Source of the DNA: Pseudomonadota bacterium
GTDB lineage: Bacteria > Pseudomonadota > Alphaproteobacteria > JACQOE01
Reading direction: 5' to 3'
Assembly: GCA_016202695.1 (NCBI GenBank)
Contig: JACQOE010000025.1
Coordinates: forward strand, 1 to 64,000
DNA length: 64,000 nucleotides
The translations under genes were made by a program, and so were the position numbers. Position 1 is the stretch's first letter, and each line of letters starts with the position of its first letter. This document shows, in pieces, positions 43,218 through 51,532 of this stretch. Below the pieces are notes generated by a model, which was not told the DNA's origin, did not search any database, and saw only the letters and a program-made list of their open reading frames with translations.

Positions 43218-44848
43218 GCATGCCCAAGAGGCCCTTCGCCATCACCCTCGACGTCGGATCCTCGCTCGCTAACCTTACCGGGAGCTGGCGCACCGAGCGG
43301 CCGGTCTACGTCGACCGCCTGCCCCCCTGCAACGCCGCCTGCCCGGCGGGCGAGAACATCCAGGGCTGGCTCTACCACGCCGAGGAGGGCGACTATCACG
43401 CCGCCTGGCAGGTGCTGATGCGCGACAACCCCATGCCGGCCGTGCACGGGCGGGTCTGCTATCACCCCTGCGAGGACAGCTGCAACCGCCGGCAGCTCGA
43501 CGAGCCGGTCAGCATCCACGCGGTCGAGCGCTTCCTCGGCGATCAGGCGATCAGGCACGGCTGGAAGGTCGAGTGCGCGCCCGAGTCCGGCAAGCGCGTG
43601 CTGGTGGTGGGGGCGGGGCCGAGCGGACTCGCGGCCGCCTATCACCTGCGGCGGATGGGCCATGCGGCGGTGATCCACGATGCCGGCCCGCTTCCCGGCG
43701 GCATGATGCGCTTCGGTATCCCCAAGTACCGGCTGCCGCGCGACGTGCTCGACGGCGAGATTCGCCGGATCGAGGAGATGGGGGTGGAGATCCGGCTCAA
43801 TTCCAAGGTCGAGAACCTCGTCGGCCTGATGAATGAGGGAGGTTTCGACGCCGCCTTCGTCGCCGTCGGCGCGCACCTCGCCAGGAGGGTCGACATCCCG
43901 GCCCGCGACGCGGGAAAGATCCTGGACGCGGCCAACGTGCTGCGCGGCATGGAGACGGGCGCGCCGCCGCGGCTCGGACGCCGGGTGGTGATCTACGGCG
44001 GCGGCAACACCGCGCTCGACGTCGCTCGCACGGCCAAGCGGCTGGGGGCGGACGAAGCGCTCATCGTCTACCGGCGCACGCGCGAGCAGATGCCGGCTCA
44101 CGACTTCGAGGTCGAGGAGGCGCTGGAGGAGGGCGTGCTCGTGCGCTGGCTCTCGACCATCAAGCGCATCGATCAGACCACCTTCACCGTCGAGCGGATG
44201 ACCCTCGACGCGACCGGCTGGCCGCAGCCGACCGGCGAGTTCGAGACCCTGGAGGCGGACACCCTGATCCTCGCCCTCGGCCAGGACGTGGACACCAGCT
44301 TCATGCGCGCGATCCCGGGCGTGGTGTTCCGCAAGGACGGGGTGGTCGAGGTGGACCGGAACATGATGACCGGGCACCGCGGTCTGTTCGCCGGTGGCGA
44401 CATGGTCCCCTCGGAGCGGACGGTGACCGTGGCGGTCGGGCACGGCAAGAGGGCGGCCCGCAACATCGACGCATACTTGCGCGGCACCACCCACGAGGCC
44501 CCGCCCAAGCACGAGGTGGTCGCCTTCGAGATGCTGAACACCTGGTACTACACGGACGCCGACAAGATGGTGCAGCCGGCCCTCGACATGATCCGCCGGC
44601 GCACTACCTTTGAGGAAGTGACGGGCGGCCTCGACGAGACCAACGCGCTCTTCGAGGCGCGCCGCTGCCTCTCCTGCGGCAATTGCTTCGAGTGCGACAA
44701 TTGTTACGGGGTCTGCCCCGACAACGCCGTGATCAAGCTCGGGCCGGGCAACCGCTTCCGCTTCAACTACGACTTCTGCAAGGGTTGCGGGCTGTGCGCC
44801 GCCGAATGCCCCTGCGGCGCGATCGTAATGGTGCCCGAAACGATCTGA
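43214..44848 (+). CDS. GltD-like flavoprotein fused to a PorD-type ferredoxin domain
   Basis: This 544-residue fusion has an N-terminal iron-sulfur helper domain (Cys39, Cys43, Cys82, Cys86, Cys90), a GltD-like FAD domain (GAGPSG 133-138) and an NAD(P) domain (VIYGGGNTALDVA). A C-terminal two-cluster ferredoxin follows, with cysteines at 485-501 and 522-534, including CKGCGLCAAECPCGAI. The C-terminal part is what a separate PorD delta subunit normally provides. The fusion therefore joins the ferredoxin subunit of the oxidoreductase to an NAD(P)H dehydrogenase, predicting an NAD(P)-coupled enzyme. It stops one base before the convergent MFS gene stop. Confidence 0.88.
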   Translation: MSMPKRPFAITLDVGSSLANLTGSWRTERPVYVDRLPPCNAACPAGENIQGWLYHAEEGDYHAAWQVLMRDNPMPAVHGRVCYHPCEDSCNRRQLDEPVSIHAVERFLGDQAIRHGWKVECAPESGKRVLVVGAGPSGLAAAYHLRRMGHAAVIHDAGPLPGGMMRFGIPKYRLPRDVLDGEIRRIEEMGVEIRLNSKVENLVGLMNEGGFDAAFVAVGAHLARRVDIPARDAGKILDAANVLRGMETGAPPRLGRRVVIYGGGNTALDVARTAKRLGADEALIVYRRTREQMPAHDFEVEEALEEGVLVRWLSTIKRIDQTTFTVERMTLDATGWPQPTGEFETLEADTLILALGQDVDTSFMRAIPGVVFRKDGVVEVDRNMMTGHRGLFAGGDMVPSERTVTVAVGHGKRAARNIDAYLRGTTHEAPPKHEVVAFEMLNTWYYTDADKMVQPALDMIRRRTTFEEVTGGLDETNALFEARRCLSCGNCFECDNCYGVCPDNAVIKLGPGNRFRFNYDFCKGCGLCAAECPCGAIVMVPETI

Positions 44849-46066
44849 TCAGGTGGCGCGCGCGCCGGCGAGCCGCCGGCGGCGCGCCCCGAGCAGCGCC
44901 ACCAGCGCGAGGTTGATCAGGTTGAAGACGAGGCCGACCGCAAACGCCGCCCGATAGCTGCCGGTGAGGTCGAAGAGCCCGCCCCCGATCCATCCCCCGA
45001 GCGCCATTCCGGCGGTGCCGAAGAAGTAGACGACGCCGATCCGCCGCCCGATCTCGGAGACGGGGAAGAGATCGCGGATGATGAGCGAGTAGGTGGGCAG
45101 GATGCCGCCGAAGCCGACCCCGAAGAGGGCCGAGACCGCGTACAGGCCGGCGAGGCTCTCGACCGCGAGGTAGAGCGAGAGCGCCCCGGCTTGGGCGGCC
45201 GAGCCGAAGAGCAGCGTCGCGAGCCCGCCGATCCGATCGGCGAGCATCCCCCAGGCCAGCCGGCTCAGGAACGCCGTGCCAAGGAGGACCGACAACAGCT
45301 CCACCGCCCGCTCGGACGGGTGGCCGAGGTCGCTGGCGTGCGAGACCACGTGCACCATCGGCATCGCCATCGCCACGCAGCAGCCGACGATAGCGAGCGA
45401 GAGCGCTCCCTCGACCGCTCCGGCCCGAAGCCCGAGCACGCGCCCCCCGGCCCCTTCCGCCCCGCCGCCTCCGGCGAGGGCCGCGGGCCCGACCGGCGGG
45501 CGGGGGCGGAGAAGCACGCTCAGCGACACCATGACAGCCAGCGCGACGAGGGCGAAGACCGCATAGGCCTCGCGCCATCCGGCCCGCGCGATCAGCGCCC
45601 CGAAGAGGGGCGGCCAGGCCGCGCCGGCGAGGAAGTGGCCGTTGGCGACGATCGCCACCGCGAGCCCGCGCCGACGGTCGAACCAGCGGGTGACGTTGGC
45701 AAGGAGCGGCGAGAAGACGGCGGCGTTGCCAAGGAACCCGACGAGGGCGAACTGCGCGAGGAGGAACTGAACCGGCCCCGTCGCGGTGGCCACCAGCACC
45801 GCCCCGGCGGCGACCGCGATCCCGCCAGCGAGCGCCGGCCAAGCCACCCCGATGCGGTCGGAGAGCCGCCCAATCAGGATCCCTCCCGCGCCCATCCCGA
45901 TCATGGACAGCGAATAGCCGAGCGAGGGAATCCACCGCGGCCAGCCGAACTCGGCGGCGATCGGCTTGAGGGCGACGACGACGAAGTAGTTGCCGCCGGC
46001 CGCGATCGCCATCAGCACGAGCGAGGCCGCGACCACCACCCAGCCGTAGGGCCGCTCGACGCTCAT
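44849..46066 (-). CDS. Major facilitator superfamily transporter
   Basis: This 405-residue carrier has twelve predicted helices in two bundles and the MFS loop motif GRLSDRIG after helix 2, repeated as GMLADRIGG in the second half. The central cytoplasmic loop is rich in Gly and Arg. It resembles monocarboxylate/oxalate:formate-type symporters of the OFA group. The substrate is unknown; an organic acid would suit the neighbouring oxoacid genes. The gene converges on the oxidoreductase operon. Confidence 0.85.
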   Translation of the reverse strand: MSVERPYGWVVVAASLVLMAIAAGGNYFVVVALKPIAAEFGWPRWIPSLGYSLSMIGMGAGGILIGRLSDRIGVAWPALAGGIAVAAGAVLVATATGPVQFLLAQFALVGFLGNAAVFSPLLANVTRWFDRRRGLAVAIVANGHFLAGAAWPPLFGALIARAGWREAYAVFALVALAVMVSLSVLLRPRPPVGPAALAGGGGAEGAGGRVLGLRAGAVEGALSLAIVGCCVAMAMPMVHVVSHASDLGHPSERAVELLSVLLGTAFLSRLAWGMLADRIGGLATLLFGSAAQAGALSLYLAVESLAGLYAVSALFGVGFGGILPTYSLIIRDLFPVSEIGRRIGVVYFFGTAGMALGGWIGGGLFDLTGSYRAAFAVGLVFNLINLALVALLGARRRRLAGARAT

Positions 46067-46134
46067 TGGCCCCCGTGCCCCCGCGGCGAGCGGCCATTGC
46101 CGCAGCTATGACTTCGCGGCATGGCCGGCAACGG

Positions 46135-47148
46135 CTATTTCGTGCTCTCGCCGCGCGAGGGTGCGCGCATGCGCTCAAGCTGGTGCCTGAACTTCTCGCA
46201 CGGCTCCTCGGCATCCACCCGCGGCGTGAACCAGACGGCGTCGAAGGGGAGAGGCGCGCCCGCCACCCTGTCCAGGTAGGCGGCCGGTTCGGTCTCGCCC
46301 GCGACCACCTCGATCGGGGCGACGGTCGCGATCCGGAGATCTGGCGCGAGGCGCCGGAGGTGCCAGGGAACGCCCCGGTCGGCGCGGATGTGGCCGACCC
46401 CGGCGATCATCACCGCGCCGTCGACTCCGGGCCGGTGGGCGCCGGCGAGGAGCGCCTCGGCCATGTGCGCATCGCGCGCCACCTGCACCGCCACCATCGA
46501 CGGGATCGCGGCCTCGGGCAGCATCCCGCAGTGGGCCTCGACGATCTCGGCGCGATGCCCCTCGGCGATCGCCGCGGGCGGGTCGGACCCGAGCCCGAAC
46601 CGGGCAAGTTGCTCGACGCCGAGCGCGGCGAGGCCCTCGCGCCGGATCGCGCGCACCGCCGTGCGCGAGAGGTTGGCCGCGACCATCGGCAGCCCGGCGC
46701 GAAGCGCGGTTTCGGCGATCGGACGATACATCTCCCAGTCCGGCCAGCCCGCCTCCTTCCATCCCACGGCCTCGCCGATCCCGGCCGCGTCGGCCGGACG
46801 GGCGACGAGGTGCTCGGCGAGGCGCCCCGCCTGGTCGTCGCCGAACATCTCGAAGGCGACCGCCGGCCGGCGCCCGCGCGCCACCAGTGCGCCGACGAGC
46901 CAAGCCTGGATGCGATGGTGGTCGGGGTTATCGTGCTTCTCGCCGAGGAGGACGAGGGCTGCGGCGGCGAGGCGCCCGACCACCTCGGCGGGCTCAGCGA
47001 AGCGCCGCTCGGCGGGAAGCCAGACGCGTCCGGCGAGCGGATGCTCGCGTAGCAGAGGCGAGGCCCAGGAGCCGCCGTCGGGCGGACCGCTTCCGGCCGA
47101 GACGCTGAAGCCAACAACCAAGGCGAGCGCGAGGAGGAGCAGCGGCAC
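46135..47148 (-). CDS. ChaN-family lipoprotein-like protein
   Basis: The C-terminal 280 residues match the ChaN/DUF399 family of haem-binding, iron-regulated proteins: LVLLGEKHDNPDHHRIQAW near the N-terminus, FEMFGDDQ, GWPDWEMYRPI, MVAVQVARDAHMAEALL, and IAGVGHIRADRGVP. Starting at the GTG 47148 gives 337 residues and a hydrophobic leader (LLLLALALVVGF), suggesting export. A lipobox cysteine is not visible, so membrane anchoring is uncertain. The frame is open further upstream but overlaps the next gene. It follows the small membrane protein gene by 26 bases. Confidence 0.75.
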   Translation of the reverse strand: MPLLLLALALVVGFSVSAGSGPPDGGSWASPLLREHPLAGRVWLPAERRFAEPAEVVGRLAAAALVLLGEKHDNPDHHRIQAWLVGALVARGRRPAVAFEMFGDDQAGRLAEHLVARPADAAGIGEAVGWKEAGWPDWEMYRPIAETALRAGLPMVAANLSRTAVRAIRREGLAALGVEQLARFGLGSDPPAAIAEGHRAEIVEAHCGMLPEAAIPSMVAVQVARDAHMAEALLAGAHRPGVDGAVMIAGVGHIRADRGVPWHLRRLAPDLRIATVAPIEVVAGETEPAAYLDRVAGAPLPFDAVWFTPRVDAEEPCEKFRHQLERMRAPSRGESTK

Positions 47149-47174
47149 GGGCCGAGCGCGGGGTCGCCGTCCCG

Positions 47175-47648
47175 CTACTTCGCGAGCAGAGCGAGCATCT
47201 GGAAGGTCACCACGTTGCCGATGACGATCATCACGATCATCATCAGGAGCAGCGCATAGCGGTGAATGTCCGCCTCCAACCGGGACTTGATGGCGCGCAC
47301 GTCGCGGAACAGGCTCGAGAAGTGCTTCTCGATCACCGCGTGCTTCTTCATCTCCGTGTGCTGCCACATCTGGTAGATGATGAGGATGATGATGGCGGCC
47401 GGGCTGGCGATGAAGCTCACGAACGACAGCCCCTTGACGAAGGCGATGTTTGAAGGCGCAACCTTGGCGATCGCGATCAAAGCCACGTAAAGCAGCAGGG
47501 TCGAGCCCATGGTCCGCCACTGCTGGGCCTTCGCGAACAGGATGGACTCCGCCGATTCGTCGTAGAGGAGCCTCAGCTCCGAATGCGTGGTCTCGCCGAG
47601 GGCCGACGTTACGATCGGCTCGTCCTCGTCCTTCTGGCTGACCGCCAT
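47175..47648 (-). CDS. Small membrane protein of unknown function
   Basis: This 157-residue protein has a charged N-terminal 40 residues and three hydrophobic segments (about 48-65, 69-93, 132-155). A polar stretch between the second and third includes HTEMKKHAVIEKHFSSLFRDVRAIKSRLEADIHR, probably a cytoplasmic amphipathic helix. I recognise no family. It starts 26 bases before the ChaN-like gene and may be cotranscribed with it. Confidence 0.7.
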   Translation of the reverse strand: MAVSQKDEDEPIVTSALGETTHSELRLLYDESAESILFAKAQQWRTMGSTLLLYVALIAIAKVAPSNIAFVKGLSFVSFIASPAAIIILIIYQMWQHTEMKKHAVIEKHFSSLFRDVRAIKSRLEADIHRYALLLMMIVMIVIGNVVTFQMLALLAK

Positions 47649-47926
47649 GGCCGAAGTCCCCTCTTGCTGATCGAGCCGAGCGCCGTCGCCGGCCGGCTCC
47701 CGCGCGCTAGATGATGCCGCATCGGGGAGAGGCGAACAAGCGGCGCCAGGGGCGTGCTATAAGGGCCCGTTTGGAAATTCGGATGGAGGCTGCGTTGAGC
47801 GGCGAGGCGCCGGACGGCAGGAGAAACGCGACGCCGATACCGGGGCGTATCGGCGAGCGTTTCGACGCCGCGGGCGCGATCCTGGAGTAGGACGACGCGG
47901 GTGCGCCCGCGCCCCGGAGGCTCACA

Positions 47927-48709
47927 TCAGGCCTCCCGCACCACCGGGTTGCGTAAGACCCCGATGCCGCTGATCTCCACCTCGACCACGTCGCCATGCT
48001 TGAGGTTGGGCGAGGCGCCGTCGGTGCCCATCCAGATCATGTCCCCTGGATGGAGCGTGAGGTAGCGGCTCATCGCCGCGATGTAGTGGGCCACCCCGAA
48101 AAGCATCTTGTTGGTGGGGAAGCGGATTTTCTGCTCGCCGTTGACGCGGACCGTGGTCACGAGGTCGTCGAGCCGGACGTCGGTCTCGATCCACGGCCCC
48201 ATCGGCTTGAAGGTGTCAGTGTTCTTTGCCCGCCAGAGGGTTCGGTCCTCGGCCTGCCAGCTGCGCTCGCTCACGTCGTTGCCGATGGTGTAGCCGAGGA
48301 CGCAGGAGAGCGCCTCCTTCTCCGCAAGGTGCTTCGCCTTGCGGCCGATCACCACCACCAGTTCGCCCTCGTAGTGGACCTTCTCGGTAGCGTCCTTGGG
48401 GATGACGATCGGCTCGCCGTGGGCGATGAGCGCGTTGTTGGCGCGATAGCCGATGTCGGCCTTCTTCGGCACCTTGGGCTCGCGGCCGGTGAGCTTCGCC
48501 TGCTCGATAATGTGGTCCATGTAGTTGATGCCGGCGGCATAGAAGGTGGGCGGCACCACCGGGACCAGAAGCTTGACCGCGGCGAGCTTTCGGCGCTTGG
48601 CCGTCCGCTCGTACGCGTCAAACGGGGTGCCCGACACCTCGGCGATGTCCTCGCCCTCGAGGATACCGTAGCGGACGGCGCCGTCCGCCTCGTATCTCAC
48701 CCAGCGCAT
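47927..48709 (-). CDS. Fumarylacetoacetate hydrolase family protein
   Basis: This 260-residue FAH-fold enzyme has the metal-binding acidic cluster: HYEGELVVVIGR with two glutamates and VSERSWQAED with an Asp, followed by KNTDTFKPMGPW and a MLFGVAHYIAAMSRYLTLHPGDMIWMGT segment. Members hydrolyse or decarboxylate acylpyruvates and related keto acids (2-keto-4-pentenoate hydratase, oxaloacetate decarboxylase-like). It ends the run of minus-strand genes that starts with the HD-domain gene 11 bases upstream. Confidence 0.9.
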   Translation of the reverse strand: MRWVRYEADGAVRYGILEGEDIAEVSGTPFDAYERTAKRRKLAAVKLLVPVVPPTFYAAGINYMDHIIEQAKLTGREPKVPKKADIGYRANNALIAHGEPIVIPKDATEKVHYEGELVVVIGRKAKHLAEKEALSCVLGYTIGNDVSERSWQAEDRTLWRAKNTDTFKPMGPWIETDVRLDDLVTTVRVNGEQKIRFPTNKMLFGVAHYIAAMSRYLTLHPGDMIWMGTDGASPNLKHGDVVEVEISGIGVLRNPVVREA

Positions 48710-48720
48710 CTTTCCCTCGC

Positions 48721-49371
48721 TCAGTCGCAGTCCGACAGCAATCCGCCAGTCTGGAGGATGCCCCAGCAGGCCTTGTCGGCGAAGTGGACGATGGTTCCCT
48801 CGTGGCTCCTAAGGATGTGCTCGCCCTCGGCCGAGTGCGCCCCAGCAATGTGGGCGACCTCGAGCGGCAGCCCGACGCTGAGGCACATATGCACGCCGAA
48901 GGGCGGATGGCGCACGGTCGGCCAGCCCTGCGCGCGCTTGTTCTTCCCCCAGAACCTCTGGTGCCGGGGATCGAACTCGAAGGGCTTGCCGACATCGTGG
49001 CAGAGCGCCCCGGCGAGCACGACGTCGCGGTCGTAGCGAAAGTCGGGGAACATCTGCGCCAGCTCTTCGGCCAGCCGGAGCGCCATGCGCGCCACCACCC
49101 GGATGTGCTGGGCCTGGTGGCCCTTCTTCAGCACCTTCTGGCGGGGGTTGCCGGCACCGGGGATGGCGCTGATCGAGGAGAAGCTCGACTCGGCGATCGC
49201 CTTAGCCCACGCCTCGACGACCTTGTCGCGGAGCCCGCGATCGGCGATCTCTTCGACCTCGGGGAGCTCCTTGCGGATCTTCGCCCTGAGCGCGTCCGTG
49301 ACCGGCCGCTTGCGGATGGCATGACGCCTGGGCGCCGCCCGTCGCCTCACGCTCGTTCGTGCTCGTGCCAT
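48721..49371 (-). CDS. HD-domain phosphohydrolase family protein
   Basis: This 216-residue protein starts with an Arg-rich 20-residue tail and has an HD-type metal-binding core: His in GHQAQHIRVVARMA, then AGALCHDVGKPFEFD (His-Asp pair) and a later His-x-Asp-like pair near IAGAHSAEGEHIL. HD proteins remove phosphate from nucleotides or cyclic dinucleotides, but this subgroup has no known substrate. The reading frame extends far upstream, but only as Arg/Pro/Ser repeats, so I take the ATG at 49371. It ends 11 bases before the FAH-family gene. Confidence 0.75.
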   Translation of the reverse strand: MARARTSVRRRAAPRRHAIRKRPVTDALRAKIRKELPEVEEIADRGLRDKVVEAWAKAIAESSFSSISAIPGAGNPRQKVLKKGHQAQHIRVVARMALRLAEELAQMFPDFRYDRDVVLAGALCHDVGKPFEFDPRHQRFWGKNKRAQGWPTVRHPPFGVHMCLSVGLPLEVAHIAGAHSAEGEHILRSHEGTIVHFADKACWGILQTGGLLSDCD

Positions 49372-49490
49372 GACCTCAACTCCTGCTGGTTGATTGGGCG
49401 GCGCACATGTTACACCAACTCTCGAACGTTGCACGCGCGCGATGCGGCCCCGGCGACCCCCGGGCGGGCACGGCGCGCGAGCGGGGCTCG

Positions 49491-50102
49491 ATGGGCGACT
49501 CGCGCTCGGATCGCTGGCGACTCTACTACGAGACGACGGGCGAGCGCCCGCCGCGCGAGACGCTGATGCACGCGCTCGAGCGCTTCGCGCGCGAGCCGGC
49601 CCCGCCGCAGTCCCGCTTCGCGGTGGACCTGGGATGCGGCTCGGGCCGGGATACGGTCCTGCTTCTGAGGAGCGGCTTCTCGGTGCTCGCGGTCGATGCC
49701 GAGGCGGCGGCGATCGAGGCGCTCCGCAAGCGCCCCGATCTGCCCGCGGGCGCGGCGCTCGCGACCCGGGTCGCGCGCTTCGAGGATACGACCTGGCCGG
49801 CCGCCGATCTCGTGAACGCGAGCTTCTCGCTGCCGCTCTGCCCACGGGAGGCGTTCCTGCGCCTTTGGGCGCGGCTGGTGGGAAGCCTCAAGCCGGGCGG
49901 CCGCTTCGCCGGCCAGCTCTTCGGCGAGCGCGACGAGTGGGCGGGCGACCCCACGATCACGCATTTGCGCCGCGCCGAGGCCGAGGGCCTGCTCGCCGAC
50001 CTCGAGGTCGAGCTCTTCCGCGAGGAGGAGACGGACACGATCACCCCGCGCGGCAGACCCAAGCATTGGCACCTCTTCCACGTGGTCGCCCGCAAGGCTT
50101 GA
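49491..50102 (+). CDS. Class I SAM-dependent methyltransferase
   Basis: This 203-residue protein has SAM motif I, FAVDLGCGSGRDTVLLL, then an acidic strand end LAVDAEAAAIEAL and motif post-II ADLVNASFSLPLCP. The final strand is FHVVARKA. It resembles the tellurite-resistance TehB-like/methyltransferase type 11 proteins. The substrate is unknown. The frame is open to 49407, but that leader lacks methyltransferase character. The gene is divergent from the HD-domain gene. Confidence 0.85.
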   Translation: MGDSRSDRWRLYYETTGERPPRETLMHALERFAREPAPPQSRFAVDLGCGSGRDTVLLLRSGFSVLAVDAEAAAIEALRKRPDLPAGAALATRVARFEDTTWPAADLVNASFSLPLCPREAFLRLWARLVGSLKPGGRFAGQLFGERDEWAGDPTITHLRRAEAEGLLADLEVELFREEETDTITPRGRPKHWHLFHVVARKA

Positions 50103-50142
50103 GCGCCCGGCGAGGGCCCCCGGCAATCCCGTGCGACGTTTC

Positions 50143-51300
50143 TCAAATCGGTACGATCAGCTCGCGCGGACAGTCCGCGGTCCAGCACTCCACGCCCTTG
50201 TCGGTGATCAGGAACGTCTCCTCGGTGTGAAAGCGCACGCCCTCCGAGTAGTAGCTATACTCGATGCAGTAGACCGTCCCGGGCTCGACCACGACCCGGT
50301 TGACCTCGTTCATGCGCGGTTCCTCGTGCGAGGCGAGGCCGATGCCGTGGCCGACGAACTCGCGCGGAAACCTGTCGAGGTGCCGGCTGATGGCCTTGTA
50401 GCCGCGGCGGAACACATCCCCACCGGTCTCGCCGACCTTGATCGACATGCCGAGCTCCATCTGCACCTCGTTGAGCCACTTCCAGATGTCTTTCTGGCGC
50501 TGGGAACAGTGGCCGAGGTAGTAGGAGCGCACGAAGTCGCCGCCATAGCCGAGGCAGAAGGCGCCCATATCCACTTTGACGAAGTCCCCGGGCTTGAGCT
50601 TGTGCCCCACCGGAAAGGGGGAGTGGGCGGCGTAGGACGTGGGTCCGGTCCCGACATTGATGAACTTTGCCCCCTCCGCGCCGAGCGCGACCATCCTGGC
50701 GACCGCCGCCTTGTGCAGGTCCCGGTCGGTCGCACCGGGGCGGATCGCCTCGCGGAAGGCGCGGTGGGCCTCGACCGTCCAGCGGGTCGCCTGCTTGAGC
50801 CGGCGGATCTCCTCCTTCGACTTCACCATCCGCACGAGTTCCATCTCGCGCGCGATGTCGACGATCCGGTTGCCTTCGAGGAGCTCGTCGAGGCGCTTGC
50901 GGAAGCCCTCGGTGAGCTGCTCGCCCTCGGTGCCGATGGTCAGGTTCTCGACCCCCCGCTCGGCCAGCACCGCCTTGGCCGCATCGAAGAAGTCCTCGTA
51001 GAAATGGACGTCGAGGTCGGTGAAGAACTCGGCCATGGCGTAACCGCGGCAGTCCTTGATCCAGCTCGAGTCCATGGCCAGGTGGAGATCGACCGCCGGC
51101 ACGACCAGCGCCGGCTCCTTGGCCGGGTCGCGGAAGTAGAAGACGACGAACGGCCGATAGCCGAGCGTTCCCCCGTTGTGGAAGAAGCCGCTCATGTAGC
51201 GCGAGTTCTCCGGGCCGCGGACGATGAGGAGGTCCAAGCCCTTCCTCTCCATCATGGCGCGCACACGCGGCTCGTTGAGGATGCGGGGCTCGATGGCCAT
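50143..51300 (-). CDS. M24 family metallopeptidase (Xaa-Pro aminopeptidase-like)
   Basis: This 385-residue pita-bread-fold protein has an N-terminal creatinase-like domain in about 1-165 and a C-terminal M24 domain. The five metal ligands are all present: Asp244, Asp255, His318 in VGHGIG, Glu347 and Glu361. Members include Xaa-Pro peptidases, creatinase and DMSP lyase DddP, so peptidase activity is not certain. It stands alone, divergent from the second CaiB-type gene. Confidence 0.9.
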   Translation of the reverse strand: MAIEPRILNEPRVRAMMERKGLDLLIVRGPENSRYMSGFFHNGGTLGYRPFVVFYFRDPAKEPALVVPAVDLHLAMDSSWIKDCRGYAMAEFFTDLDVHFYEDFFDAAKAVLAERGVENLTIGTEGEQLTEGFRKRLDELLEGNRIVDIAREMELVRMVKSKEEIRRLKQATRWTVEAHRAFREAIRPGATDRDLHKAAVARMVALGAEGAKFINVGTGPTSYAAHSPFPVGHKLKPGDFVKVDMGAFCLGYGGDFVRSYYLGHCSQRQKDIWKWLNEVQMELGMSIKVGETGGDVFRRGYKAISRHLDRFPREFVGHGIGLASHEEPRMNEVNRVVVEPGTVYCIEYSYYSEGVRFHTEETFLITDKGVECWTADCPRELIVPI

Positions 51301-51532
51301 GGAAGTTCCTCCCCTTGTCGAAGCGTCTTGAGCCCCGGCGGGCCCCGGGGCGGGCGAAGGGCGGGCCGGGCGGGGCGGAAAGGCCGCGCGTCGGAGGCCG
51401 CGATCTGCCCGATCTATAGCCTGCCGCCCGGCTCCGGGGCAATCGGCGCAAACTTAGCGTGCATTCCCGTGCGCGCGGCGGCATACTGCGGGCCAAACTG
51501 AACAAGCCGAGCCAATCTAGGGAGAAAGCGTG

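Noticed and set aside
47783-47890. A 35-codon plus-strand reading frame starting atggaggctgcg
   Set aside because: It lies in the 278-base gap between two minus-strand genes and has a possible start, but no clear ribosome site and no recognisable similarity. It is too short to separate from chance in this base composition.
49372-49845. Upstream extension of the HD-domain gene frame
   Set aside because: The added sequence is Arg/Pro/Ser-rich with no domain character and crosses the divergent methyltransferase gene, so it is a shadow in GC-rich DNA.
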